Part shown: positions 1 to 6,610 of the stretch, one piece after another
Layout: each line of letters starts with the position of its first letter
How positions within the stretch are numbered: position 1 is the first letter of the stretch
Source of the DNA: Microcaldota archaeon
GTDB lineage: Archaea > Micrarchaeota > Micrarchaeia > Micrarchaeales > CABMGC01
Length of the DNA stretch: 16,055 nt
NCBI GenBank assembly: GCA_030040335.1
Contig: JASHTX010000092.1
Span: 1-16,055 of the forward strand
Reading direction: 5' to 3'
Notes under the pieces: generated by a model
Database searches by the model: none
Seen by the model: only the letters and a program-made list of their open reading frames with translations
Told to the model about the DNA's origin: nothing
Made by a program: the position numbers and the translations under genes

Positions 1-353
1 TCGGTTTTCTTCTCCTCTTTATGAGCCTCTGCCTTCTTCTCTTTCGGCGCCTCCGCTTTCGGGGCAGTTGCTTCCGCCTTCTTCTCTTTCTTGTTCGGTC
101 TCGCGAGTATGTGTGGCTGTGCGACCTTCATCGCATCGGCATTCGCGTACTCGTGTATGAGCACCATTGTCGTATGCGTTCCATATTGCTGGCCCGCGCT
201 CACAACAACTATGTTCTCCTGTTTCAGCCCGAGGTCGCTCGCAGCCTTCTGCTTTATCTCGTCCCTCGAAGGTGTCGCACCCTCATATTCGAGTTCTATC
301 AGAATCTCCCGCCTCCTCATGAGTTTGTTGTTTGAGTCTCCTTTTACGTTCAT
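1..353 (-). CDS. rps24e: 30S ribosomal protein eS24, 3' end cut by window edge
   Basis: This is a small-subunit ribosomal protein of archaea and eukaryotes. Translated from ATG at 353, it begins MNVKGDSNNKLMRRREILIE and continues with the family hallmark EGATPSRDEIKQKAA, then a GTHTTMVLIHEYANADAMK stretch and a PHILARPNKK end of the globular core at about residue 88. From there to the edge the frame stays open as a Lys/Glu/Ala/Pro tail (KKEKKAEATAPKAEAPKEKK and on), so the stop lies outside the window. The start codon lies 12 nt after the aIF5A stop, so the two are probably co-transcribed. The tail is longer than in typical archaeal eS24 (about 100 residues); such charged tails are known in ribosomal proteins and may contact rRNA (inference). 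The family call is firm. Confidence 0.93.
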   Translation of the reverse strand, partial: MNVKGDSNNKLMRRREILIELEYEGATPSRDEIKQKAASDLGLKQENIVVVSAGQQYGTHTTMVLIHEYANADAMKVAQPHILARPNKKEKKAEATAPKAEAPKEKKAEAHKEEKKT

Positions 354-365
354 TTTGCCTATCAA

Positions 366-776
366 TCAACCGCCTCCCACTACTCTTGTTATCGCCTTCC
401 TGCCCATCGCTTCAAGCACCTCAACTTCCATGCCTGCCTTGAGCGAATCCCTCATCTCCTCCGGAATCTGCGAATCGTATATCTCATATGTCTCCATGTC
501 CATGAGCTGCACAGACGTGGCCGTGATCGAGACCACCTGCGCCCTCTTCTTCTTTATGTCCGGCACAGGCACCTCTCCGTGCCCTGAAAGAAGGAGCGTC
601 TTCTTCTGGTTGTCAAAGATGCTAACTGCCGTTATCCTTGACTTTGCCGCTCCGTGCTTTCCAGGAGCTGAGGTCTCCATCTCGACTATCCTGCACGGTA
701 TGCCATCTATTATTATGTAGCTTCCCTTGCCTATCTCCTTCCCAGACTTCATGTTGTAGTTTGTATCGTCTGCCAA
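366..776 (-). CDS. eif5a: Translation factor aIF5A (eIF5A/EF-P family)
   Basis: The protein has 136 residues, the usual archaeal length. It binds the ribosome E site and relieves stalling at difficult peptide bonds. The N-terminal SH3-like domain contains the modification loop SAPGKHGAAK, in which Lys40 is the residue converted to deoxyhypusine or hypusine. The C-terminal OB fold contains VQLMDMETYEIYDSQIP and ends ITRVVGGG. The start at 776 is TTG; I prefer it because it gives the usual short MADDTNYNM leader before KSGKEIGKGSY, and a GTGG lies 4 nt upstream. An ATG eight codons downstream (750-752) is the alternative. eS24 follows by 12 nt. Deoxyhypusine synthase is not in the window. Confidence 0.95.
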   Translation of the reverse strand: MADDTNYNMKSGKEIGKGSYIIIDGIPCRIVEMETSAPGKHGAAKSRITAVSIFDNQKKTLLLSGHGEVPVPDIKKKRAQVVSITATSVQLMDMETYEIYDSQIPEEMRDSLKAGMEVEVLEAMGRKAITRVVGGG

Positions 777-816
777 ATAACCACTAGCAAAATTCAGATT
801 AGATAAGGACTGAAAG

Positions 817-826
817 TTAAAAATAC
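817..826 (-). promoter_or_regulatory. Possible TATA box for aIF5A-eS24
   Basis: The minus strand reads GTATTTTTAAC about 45 nt before the aIF5A start. An archaeal start about 25 nt downstream would leave a leader near 20 nt. The T-run could equally serve as the termination signal of the upstream 819-residue gene, whose stop is at 832. Weak match. Confidence 0.3.
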
Positions 827-831
827 CTTGC

Positions 832-3291
832 TTAGGCCTGTGAAACCTTTATCACCCGTCTCTCTGCCTTCTTTATCAGCTCCCCGGCCCTGAGGAGATT
901 CCTGAGCCTTTCAAGGTTCCTCATCTTGGCGGTTTCCTCATTGCTTCTTGGCACTCTTCTGGCTATGGCAGTAAGCCAGAAAGTCTCCTCGCTATCAGCA
1001 AAATACAGCTTCTCGCCACTTTTTGTTTCCAGAGACCCTAGGTATACTCCCTTCAGTCCGAACTCCCTTGCCACACGGGATACACCATTGTTGGACAACC
1101 CGTTGGTCAGCTCCAGTAAATCGAGATACCTGTTCACAAAAGGCAAAGCATTGTCTGGTATGCCGATCCCTTCCTTCGTCTCTTCCACCAAATATCCCTT
1201 CAGGCTCTCCACATCAACCTTGCCCGTTCTAAATGTCGGTGAATTATTGAGGTATTCAGGTCTTATTATGAGCCTTTGTTCATCAAGACCCAGGACCTCA
1301 GTTACTGCTGATCTTACCTCAGCTGAGTTAGGGTTGAAATTGACAACATAGCAATAGATGGCTTCGTTATCGCTAAAGGTGACCCTTGCCTTTGTATCTA
1401 TGTGTGGTATTTCCAGGGCATCTATGACCTTGCTTATCCTGTATGCAGACTGGCTGTCAGAGACAATAATATAGGCCTGCCCGGTTTTTTCTACAACCCT
1501 TTTCGCTTCTAGGACTGCGCTTGCAATCCGCTTTGAATCAAGTATGTTAAGTACGTTTGTGCTGAACACCGCAGCAGCAGAACCTGCCTTCATGGCCAGC
1601 TCTGATATGTCTGCTTTTGCGTACAGCGCATTTCCTCTAGCCCTGTCCTGCTTTTGCCTGTAGTCCAGGTAGCTTTGCTCTTTATCGAAACCCAGCACTG
1701 TTGTATCCTCAGAAAACGCCCTCAAAACACACCCAGTGGGCCCGCAACCAGCATCAACTACAATCCCCTTTGTTTTCCTTACAATGTCCTCAAGTATGCG
1801 TATCGTAGCTGTAACGATTGCTGCATCTTGAACCTCGTCCATTCCCTGCCGGTTTAGCAAGCCTCCCACAGTCAGCTTCATTATTGCAGGCTGTTTGTCC
1901 TTTTCTAATCTCACGACTCCATTCTCCTCTGCTCTTTCCAGAACCTGCACAGTAACCTCTTCAGTCTGCAGGCCATTACCATATGCGTATTCGAACCTAA
2001 CTCTTCTGACCTGGTTGCCACTGTAAGTCTTAGCCAAACCTCCCCACAATTGGCCGATTGTGCCCTTCTGCCCTCCCATTCCTTCATCGATCTGGACTAA
2101 CTTATCAAGAACTTCTTTTGAAAAATAGGTGTTTCCAAATCTATAAATTCCAATTTCTCCTTTACTAAGGATTTCGATGAACTTGTCTAGTTTCTTTTCG
2201 CTGATTCCGATCTCCATAAGCGAGGCTCTAGTGAACGCATTCCCTAAGGGAAAAGCTTGTAGGACAAATGCAGGGTTGTGGGACCATTGACTAAGCATGC
2301 TTCCCGATATATCCCTCTTCGATTGTGTGTCCTTCACTGTTCCTTCAGTACTATAATACTCTCTGACCAAGCTTATCTTTGTAGCGAGAGGGTATGACCT
2401 GAATTGTTTTGGTTTTGCGCGTTTTCTCACTGTAAGCTCATCAAGCATCTGTTTTCTGTTTTTTGAGAGATAGGTATAAGCAGCCAGATCCGCTTGACGC
2501 AATTCTTTCGGGCTCTTGCCTAGAAGCTTATTTTCGCTGAAATATTCTCTAATCTGTTCATCACTCTTTGCTTTCCAGTCAATTACCTCTCTTTGTGTTG
2601 CTTCACGCAACACATCAGGTCTGTTCTTAACCAATTCGTAATATGCTGCACCGTTTTTCTTCCTGAGCTCACTTGGGCTTTTACCCCATAAACCCTCATT
2701 TCTGAGGTGTTCCTTCATCTCTTCATTGTCCATCTTGTCCCAATCAACAATGCCCCTTGTTTTTTTGATTAGCTTCGCCTTCAATTTTGGTCTGTTTCTC
2801 GTTACTTCTTCGTAGTATTTAGGGTCAAGCTCCCAGAGCTCTTTTGGACTCTTACCAACCAATCCTCCTTTTTTTGCGTATTTGATCACGTCCTTGTTGC
2901 TCATTCCTCTCCAATCTATGTTTGTTCTCACCATCACTTCATTTCCCACTTCTGGCTCCTCTGCTCGCAAATACCTATAGAATCCAGGTTCTTTGCTTTG
3001 GAATTCTATCGAGCTGAGTCCATACACTCCAGTCTCTCTAGCATACTCAACTAACTCGTCATGGCTCTTTCCCTTCCATATGCCTCTTTCCCGTTTTGTT
3101 ATTTCTTTGAGTATTTCCGGTTTTTCTTTCGTCAAGTACCTATAATATGCCTGATAGGCTCTCCCTAAATCTGACGGACTTAATCCCCAAAGGCCTTCCT
3201 TCCTTGCTACATCGCGAAGTTCGTCATCGCTCAGCTGTTTCCAGTGTACTGCTTTTCTCCTATGTGGATTGCCCTCCTCGTTTTCCTGCAT
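832..3291 (-). CDS. Large multidomain protein: helical repeats, HTH-like segment, SAM-dependent methyltransferase domain; role unknown
   Basis: I do not recognise this 819-residue protein as a named family. Residues 16-290 are five copies of a unit of about 54 residues, described separately. Residues 303-337 (ATKISLVREYY ... DISGSMLSQW) look like a transposase/repressor-type helix-turn-helix, and 353-400 may be a second small helical DNA-binding fold. Residues 490-650 resemble a class I Rossmann methyltransferase: motif I GIVVDAGCGPTG (509-520), an acidic strand-2 end in VLGFDKE (532-538), ADISEL (560-565) and a later strand AYIIVSD (606-612). No D/N-PP-Y/F motif is visible, so a DNA amino-methyltransferase is not supported. 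Residues 670-819 are unassigned and end in a basic helix. There is no signal peptide or membrane segment. It has its own promoter, between ftsZ and aIF5A. The substrate is unknown. Confidence 0.85.
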   Translation of the reverse strand: MQENEEGNPHRRKAVHWKQLSDDELRDVARKEGLWGLSPSDLGRAYQAYYRYLTKEKPEILKEITKRERGIWKGKSHDELVEYARETGVYGLSSIEFQSKEPGFYRYLRAEEPEVGNEVMVRTNIDWRGMSNKDVIKYAKKGGLVGKSPKELWELDPKYYEEVTRNRPKLKAKLIKKTRGIVDWDKMDNEEMKEHLRNEGLWGKSPSELRKKNGAAYYELVKNRPDVLREATQREVIDWKAKSDEQIREYFSENKLLGKSPKELRQADLAAYTYLSKNRKQMLDELTVRKRAKPKQFRSYPLATKISLVREYYSTEGTVKDTQSKRDISGSMLSQWSHNPAFVLQAFPLGNAFTRASLMEIGISEKKLDKFIEILSKGEIGIYRFGNTYFSKEVLDKLVQIDEGMGGQKGTIGQLWGGLAKTYSGNQVRRVRFEYAYGNGLQTEEVTVQVLERAEENGVVRLEKDKQPAIMKLTVGGLLNRQGMDEVQDAAIVTATIRILEDIVRKTKGIVVDAGCGPTGCVLRAFSEDTTVLGFDKEQSYLDYRQKQDRARGNALYAKADISELAMKAGSAAAVFSTNVLNILDSKRIASAVLEAKRVVEKTGQAYIIVSDSQSAYRISKVIDALEIPHIDTKARVTFSDNEAIYCYVVNFNPNSAEVRSAVTEVLGLDEQRLIIRPEYLNNSPTFRTGKVDVESLKGYLVEETKEGIGIPDNALPFVNRYLDLLELTNGLSNNGVSRVAREFGLKGVYLGSLETKSGEKLYFADSEETFWLTAIARRVPRSNEETAKMRNLERLRNLLRAGELIKKAERRVIKVSQA
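2422..3246 (-). repeat. Five tandem protein repeats of about 54 residues inside the 819-residue protein
   Basis: Units start near residues 16, 71, 126, 183 and 238. The shared pattern is W-x(3)-S/D-x-D/E-E-hydrophobic, then a helix, then G-L/V-x-G-K/L-S-P-x-E/D-L, then A-x-Y-x-x-hydrophobic, then a basic stretch (RNRP or KNRP). Examples are LWGLSPSDL, LVGKSPKEL, LWGKSPSEL and LLGKSPKEL. Copy 2 is the most worn (VYGLSSIEF). The copies differ strongly in DNA, so the duplication is old. The pattern recalls short helical modules found beside nuclease or HTH domains in phage and archaeal proteins, which suggests nucleic-acid binding (inference). Confidence 0.8.
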
Positions 3292-3314
3292 CTATGAACG
3301 TTGATTCGAAGGGG

Positions 3315-3320
3315 TATTTA
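3315..3320 (-). promoter_or_regulatory. TATA-like box for the 819-residue gene, leaderless spacing
   Basis: The minus strand reads AAAGGCTAAATACCCC. The TAAATA centre is about 26 nt before the ATG at 3291, so transcription should begin at or next to the start codon. No Shine-Dalgarno sequence lies before that ATG, which agrees with a leaderless mRNA. Confidence 0.45.
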
Positions 3321-3322
3321 GC

Positions 3323-3355
3323 CTTTGGCATTAAATGAGGCTTTCTAAGCCAAAG
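3323..3355. repeat. Imperfect inverted repeat beside the promoter of the 819-residue gene
   Basis: CTTTGGC (3323-3329) pairs with GCCAAAG (3349-3355). A competing short hairpin is GGCTT-TCT-AAGCC (3339-3351). The left arm abuts the upstream side of the TATA-like box. It could be an operator for a dimeric regulator or a 3' structure on the ftsZ transcript, which ends at 3384. The arms are short, so chance is possible. Confidence 0.3.
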
Positions 3356-3383
3356 CTAGGCATCATTTCTCGCGTGCGTAATC

Positions 3384-4406
3384 TCAGAAGATCTTGTCTA
3401 CTGCCTCCAGTCTCAACGACTCTGCGGCAGTGAGTTTTGTCCTGGTTCCAAACTTTGCCTTAACTCCTGTGACTATTGACATTACCCTTATCTGGTCGCG
3501 TAGTTCTGGTATCAGTCTTGCACCAAAAATCACATTCGCGTCTGGAGCAAGGCCCTCTGTTACGCCCTCTCCGATTCTTGTCGCCTCCTGTATCGTGAGG
3601 TCACTGCCTCCGGATACGTGGACCATCGCGCCTTTTGCGCCTTCGTAGTCAACGCTCAGGAGCGGATGCGTTCTGGTAGATCTTACGACCTGCTCGGCCC
3701 TGTCAGTGCCATTTCCGGTACCTATGCTTATGACCGCTGTGCCTGTCTCCTTTACAACGGTCCTCAGGTCGGCGAAATCCAGGTTTATCAGGCTCGGCAG
3801 CATTATTGTGTCTGCTATTCCCTTGACCGCATTGCCCGTTATGTTGTCCGAAAGCTCAAACGCCTTTTCCATTGGCAGGTTTGGCACGTAATCGAGCAGC
3901 TTCTGGTTCTCTATCACGATGACCGCATCAGCCTCTTTGCTGAGCTGCTGTACGCCCCATTCTGCCTTCTGCTTCCTGCTCCTCTCCAACTCGAACGGGA
4001 ATGTGACTGTCGCTATAACAGTGGCTCCCATCTCCCTTGCTGTCCTTGCCACAGTAGGCGAAGCGCCGGTTCCTGTGCCTCCTCCCATTCCTGCGGCAAC
4101 GAAGACCAGGTTGTAACCTTCAAGCACCTTCTCAAGGTCACCCTTGCTCACGTCCGCGCACTTTGCTGCCACTTCTGGGAATCCTCCAGCTCCAAGTCCC
4201 TGGGTTATTTCCCTTCCTATGAGCACCTTCTTGTGCGCCTTGATTATGTTGAGGTGTGCAAGGTCCGTGTTTACGGCTATGGTGGCGGCACTCTTTATGC
4301 CGTTCACCATCAACCTGTTCACCAGGTTGCTTCCCTGCCCGCCCACTCCAACAACAGCTACCCTCGGAGTAAAGGAGTCATAGTCGAATTCATTTCCCAC
4401 ACTCAT
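3384..4406 (-). CDS. ftsZ: FtsZ paralogue, FtsZ2-like, divergent nucleotide-binding loop
   Basis: This is a tubulin-family GTPase of 340 residues that polymerises at the division site. The GTP-binding signature GGGTGTG is at 108-114. The T7 loop NLDFAD (208-213) keeps both aspartates that complete the GTPase site of the neighbouring subunit. The sequence resembles archaeal FtsZ2 (ERSRKQKAEWG, LLDYVPNLP, LPSLINLDFAD) more than FtsZ1. The first glycine loop reads GVGGQGSN (20-27), with Gln24 where most FtsZ have Ala, so nucleotide contacts may differ. The tail is very short and ends LEAVDKIF. The ATG at 4406 lies 5 nt after the stop of the upstream ftsZ, with a GGG before it, so the two are one operon. 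I infer that it tunes or opposes the other FtsZ; the family call itself is secure. Confidence 0.95.
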   Translation of the reverse strand: MSVGNEFDYDSFTPRVAVVGVGGQGSNLVNRLMVNGIKSAATIAVNTDLAHLNIIKAHKKVLIGREITQGLGAGGFPEVAAKCADVSKGDLEKVLEGYNLVFVAAGMGGGTGTGASPTVARTAREMGATVIATVTFPFELERSRKQKAEWGVQQLSKEADAVIVIENQKLLDYVPNLPMEKAFELSDNITGNAVKGIADTIMLPSLINLDFADLRTVVKETGTAVISIGTGNGTDRAEQVVRSTRTHPLLSVDYEGAKGAMVHVSGGSDLTIQEATRIGEGVTEGLAPDANVIFGARLIPELRDQIRVMSIVTGVKAKFGTRTKLTAAESLRLEAVDKIF

Positions 4407-4411
4407 CGCCC

Positions 4412-5452
4412 TTATATCGAGTCAATGTCACTGTAGGCGTTTCGCTCCTTCTTCTCCTGGAACTTGCCAAGGATGCTCTCTCCTCTCACGCCTGTGACTA
4501 TCGCCACTATCTCCAGCTGGCCTTCGTATCCAGGCACTATTCTTGCGCCCCACTTGACCGTCGCCTTAGGGTCCATGCGCTCGGTGATTATCTCACCGGC
4601 CTTTATGGCATCGCCCAAGGTCAGGTCTGAAGCTCCAGAGATGTGAATCAGTGCGCCCTTCGCGTTCTCGAAGTCGACATCGAGCAGCTTGTTCTTCAGC
4701 ACGGACTCGCTGGCGCTGGTTACCTTGTCGGTTCCCTTGCCAGTTCCCACCGAAATGAAGCCCACGTCGCCGCTTCCCATTATCGCCCTTACGTCCGCGA
4801 AGTCTATGTTGATCAGGCTCGGCTGGGTTATCGTCCACACCAGTCCGCCGATCGCCTTTGCAAGAACATCATCAGCAACAGCGAACGCCTCGTTCATAGG
4901 CAGGTTGGGCACTAGCCTGACCAGCCTGTTGTTGTCCACTATAACCACGCTGTCGCAGAATTTCCTCAGGTTCTGTATTCCTTCTTCCGCCTTTACCTTC
5001 CTTACCCGCTCCAGATCGAATGGGTATGTGACCATCGCGACCACTATCGCGCCCTGCTCCTTGGCTATCTGCGCAATCACTGGTGCCGCTCCGGTTCCAG
5101 TTCCTCCTCCCATTCCTCCGCATATGAACACAAGCTGTGCTCCTGACAGGACTTCTTCTAGTATCTGTCTGTCCACCTCAGCGGCCTTCATGCCTACTGT
5201 CATGTCGCCTCCGGCTCCGAGTCCCTTTGTGATCGTCTTTCCGATAAGTATCTTCCTTATTCGGTCATCGACTATCTTGAAGTGCTGGACATCAGTGTTG
5301 ACAGCCACCAGTTCGGTGCCCTTTACACCGACCTTAAGCAGTCTGTTCACGGTGTTGTTCCCCGCGCCTCCTACTCCGATTGTTACTATCTTTATCTGTG
5401 GTGTTGTATTTTGCCCGTCAGTTCCCAAAAATTCATTTCCAAGCTCGCTCAT
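4412..5452 (-). CDS. ftsZ: Cell division protein FtsZ, FtsZ2-like, first gene of the pair
   Basis: This division GTPase has 346 residues. It has the normal first glycine loop GVGGAGNN (26-33), GGMGGGTGTG (112-121) and the T7 loop NIDFAD (215-220) with both catalytic aspartates. ITQPSLINIDFAD and VKAEEGIQNLRKF are typical of the archaeal FtsZ2 branch. A short linker leads to the C-terminal peptide YSDIDSI, probably the docking site for a membrane anchor such as SepF (inference; no sepF in the window). The ATG at 5452 has a good AGAGGT ribosome binding site 7-12 nt upstream, and a TATA-like box lies about 47 nt upstream. It leads a two-gene operon with the second ftsZ. Confidence 0.96.
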   Translation of the reverse strand: MSELGNEFLGTDGQNTTPQIKIVTIGVGGAGNNTVNRLLKVGVKGTELVAVNTDVQHFKIVDDRIRKILIGKTITKGLGAGGDMTVGMKAAEVDRQILEEVLSGAQLVFICGGMGGGTGTGAAPVIAQIAKEQGAIVVAMVTYPFDLERVRKVKAEEGIQNLRKFCDSVVIVDNNRLVRLVPNLPMNEAFAVADDVLAKAIGGLVWTITQPSLINIDFADVRAIMGSGDVGFISVGTGKGTDKVTSASESVLKNKLLDVDFENAKGALIHISGASDLTLGDAIKAGEIITERMDPKATVKWGARIVPGYEGQLEIVAIVTGVRGESILGKFQEKKERNAYSDIDSI

Positions 5453-5459
5453 ATCTTCT

Positions 5460-5465
5460 ACCTCT
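5460..5465 (-). promoter_or_regulatory. Shine-Dalgarno site of the first ftsZ
   Basis: The minus strand reads AGAGGT, separated by 7 nt from the ATG at 5452. It supports that start codon. Confidence 0.6.
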
Positions 5466-5495
5466 GATCGCCTGTGTAAAGCATACGCAAATAAG

Positions 5496-5503
5496 TTTAA
5501 ATA
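5496..5503 (-). promoter_or_regulatory. TATA box of the ftsZ operon
   Basis: The minus strand reads GGTATTTAAACTTATTT. The TATTTAAA core is centred about 47 nt before the ftsZ ATG. Initiation about 26 nt downstream would give a leader of about 21 nt that includes the AGAGGT ribosome binding site. Confidence 0.5.
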
Positions 5504-5679
5504 CCTTCTGTCAATCTTGTATGTAGAGTACAGGTGAAACTTTCCCTATATTGTGTGTTATCCATACCGCACTGTTTTTATCAAGGTATATGCTCTTATA
5601 CATAAATCTTGTAGGTTTTTACCATTTTTTCAGCTGGTTTTTGGGCCAAAATTGCGGACATCTTGCACTCCTCGAAACC

Positions 5680-5688
5680 TTATTTAAG
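5680..5688 (+). promoter_or_regulatory. TATA box of the folP-folB-folK operon
   Basis: CGAAACCTTATTTAAGC combines a purine-rich BRE-like element with TTATTTAAG. Initiation about 26 nt downstream (near 5710) gives a leader of about 40 nt before the folP ATG at 5750. It also argues against any folP start upstream of 5700. Confidence 0.5.
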
Positions 5689-5749
5689 CTTGACTGAGAA
5701 GGTAACAAAATATCTGAAAGAGAAGAGAAAAAGGAGAATTCGGGGGACT

Positions 5750-6598
5750 ATGAAAACCAGAAAGTTGAGGCTGAGAAGCAGGTCTTTTGACGTCGGCAGG
5801 AAGACGCTTGTAATGGGGATACTGAATGTCACACCCGATTCATTCTCCGGAGATGGAATCTATAGAAAACCTTCGCACGCAGTCTCAAATGCACTGAAGA
5901 TGATGCAGGAAGGAGCAGACATAATTGATGTCGGAGGCGAATCCACGAAGCCAGGTTCCGACCCGGTGAGCGCGCAGGAGGAGATCAGGAGGATAATGCC
6001 TGTGATTAATGGTCTGGTAAAGGCTGGCGTGCCCGTCTCTGTTGACACCTACAAACCTGAAGTCGCCAGGGAGGCGCTCGATGCCGATGTCGAGATGGTA
6101 AACGATGTGACAGGGCTCAGGAATGAGAAAATGGCCGAACTTGTTTCTGATTACAAAGCAGGAATTGTCATAATGCATATGAACGGCGAGCCCAAAACGA
6201 TGCAGCAGAATCCGGTTTACAGAAAAGGCGTGGTGAAAGAAGTTAGGGGATTCTTTGTGTCGAGAATCAGAGCCGCGGAGCAGGCTGGCATAAGGCCTGA
6301 AAATATTGTAATAGACCCCGGCATCGGTTTCGGGAAGACTATCGAGCACAACCTTGACCTGATAAGGAATCTATCATCATTCAAAGACCTGAAGTTGCCC
6401 ATACTGGTAGGTCCATCCAGAAAAAGTTTTATAGGGAAGGTGCTTGACCTGCCCGCGGACCAAAGGCTTGAGGGCACAATTGCTGCCGTAGTCGCCTCGG
6501 TGATGAACGGCGCAGACATCATAAGGGTTCATGATGTAAGGGAATGCAGCAGGGCGGCGAAACTTACAGATGCAATCGTCAAAGGTGCTGTAAACTGA
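5750..6598 (+). CDS. folP: Dihydropteroate synthase
   Basis: The enzyme joins 6-hydroxymethyl-7,8-dihydropterin pyrophosphate to p-aminobenzoate, giving dihydropteroate. From ATG 5750 it has 282 residues, the usual size of bacterial DHPS. All core motifs of the TIM barrel are visible: GILNVTPDSFS (23-33), IIDVGGESTKPGS (58-70), SVDTYKP (97-103), NDVTGL (118-123), IVIDPGIGFGKT (186-197), GPSRKSFIG (221-229) and IIRVHDV (257-263). The Ser-Arg-Lys and the terminal Arg-x-His are the pterin and phosphate contacts. A longer frame back to a TTG at 5663 would start before the promoter, so I reject it. GGGGG and AAGGAG lie upstream of the ATG. folB follows after 12 nt. The related archaeal methanopterin enzyme is possible but less likely beside folB and folK. 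Confidence 0.95.
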   Translation: MKTRKLRLRSRSFDVGRKTLVMGILNVTPDSFSGDGIYRKPSHAVSNALKMMQEGADIIDVGGESTKPGSDPVSAQEEIRRIMPVINGLVKAGVPVSVDTYKPEVAREALDADVEMVNDVTGLRNEKMAELVSDYKAGIVIMHMNGEPKTMQQNPVYRKGVVKEVRGFFVSRIRAAEQAGIRPENIVIDPGIGFGKTIEHNLDLIRNLSSFKDLKLPILVGPSRKSFIGKVLDLPADQRLEGTIAAVVASVMNGADIIRVHDVRECSRAAKLTDAIVKGAVN

Positions 6599-6610
6599 AG
6601 CGGTTTTAGG

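Larger units (their letters stand above)
5453..5749. other. Divergent intergenic region between ftsZ and folP
   Basis: These 297 nt separate two divergent operons. The left part is the ftsZ leader and promoter, and the right part is the folP promoter and leader. The middle (about 5510-5670) is A+T-rich, with several T-runs on the plus strand (5574-5578, 5616-5620, 5624-5629, 5638-5642) and TATA-like stretches near 5586-5603. I see no tRNA-like fold and no convincing gene in it. Confidence 0.6.

Noticed and set aside
91..720. Long plus-strand open frame opposite aIF5A and eS24
   Set aside because: It lies antisense to two firmly identified conserved genes; its translation is Ser/Pro/Leu-rich without any family signal.
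2300..3291. Transposase or mobile element reading of the repeat and HTH part of the 819-residue protein
   Set aside because: No DDE or Ser/Tyr recombinase residues, no terminal inverted repeats or target duplications around the gene; only the HTH-like segment recalls transposases.
3618..4436. 272-codon plus-strand open frame opposite the second ftsZ
   Set aside because: It is a mirror of the ftsZ codons; its product is Cys/His/Arg-rich nonsense with no motif, while ftsZ is certain.
5590..5697. 35-codon frame from ATG 5590 upstream of folP
   Set aside because: It overlaps the folP promoter, the AAGGT is too close to the ATG, and nothing is recognisable in the peptide.
5663..5749. Upstream extension of folP from a TTG
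   Set aside because: It would start before the likely TATA box and add 29 basic residues absent from the family; ATG 5750 gives exactly the normal length.
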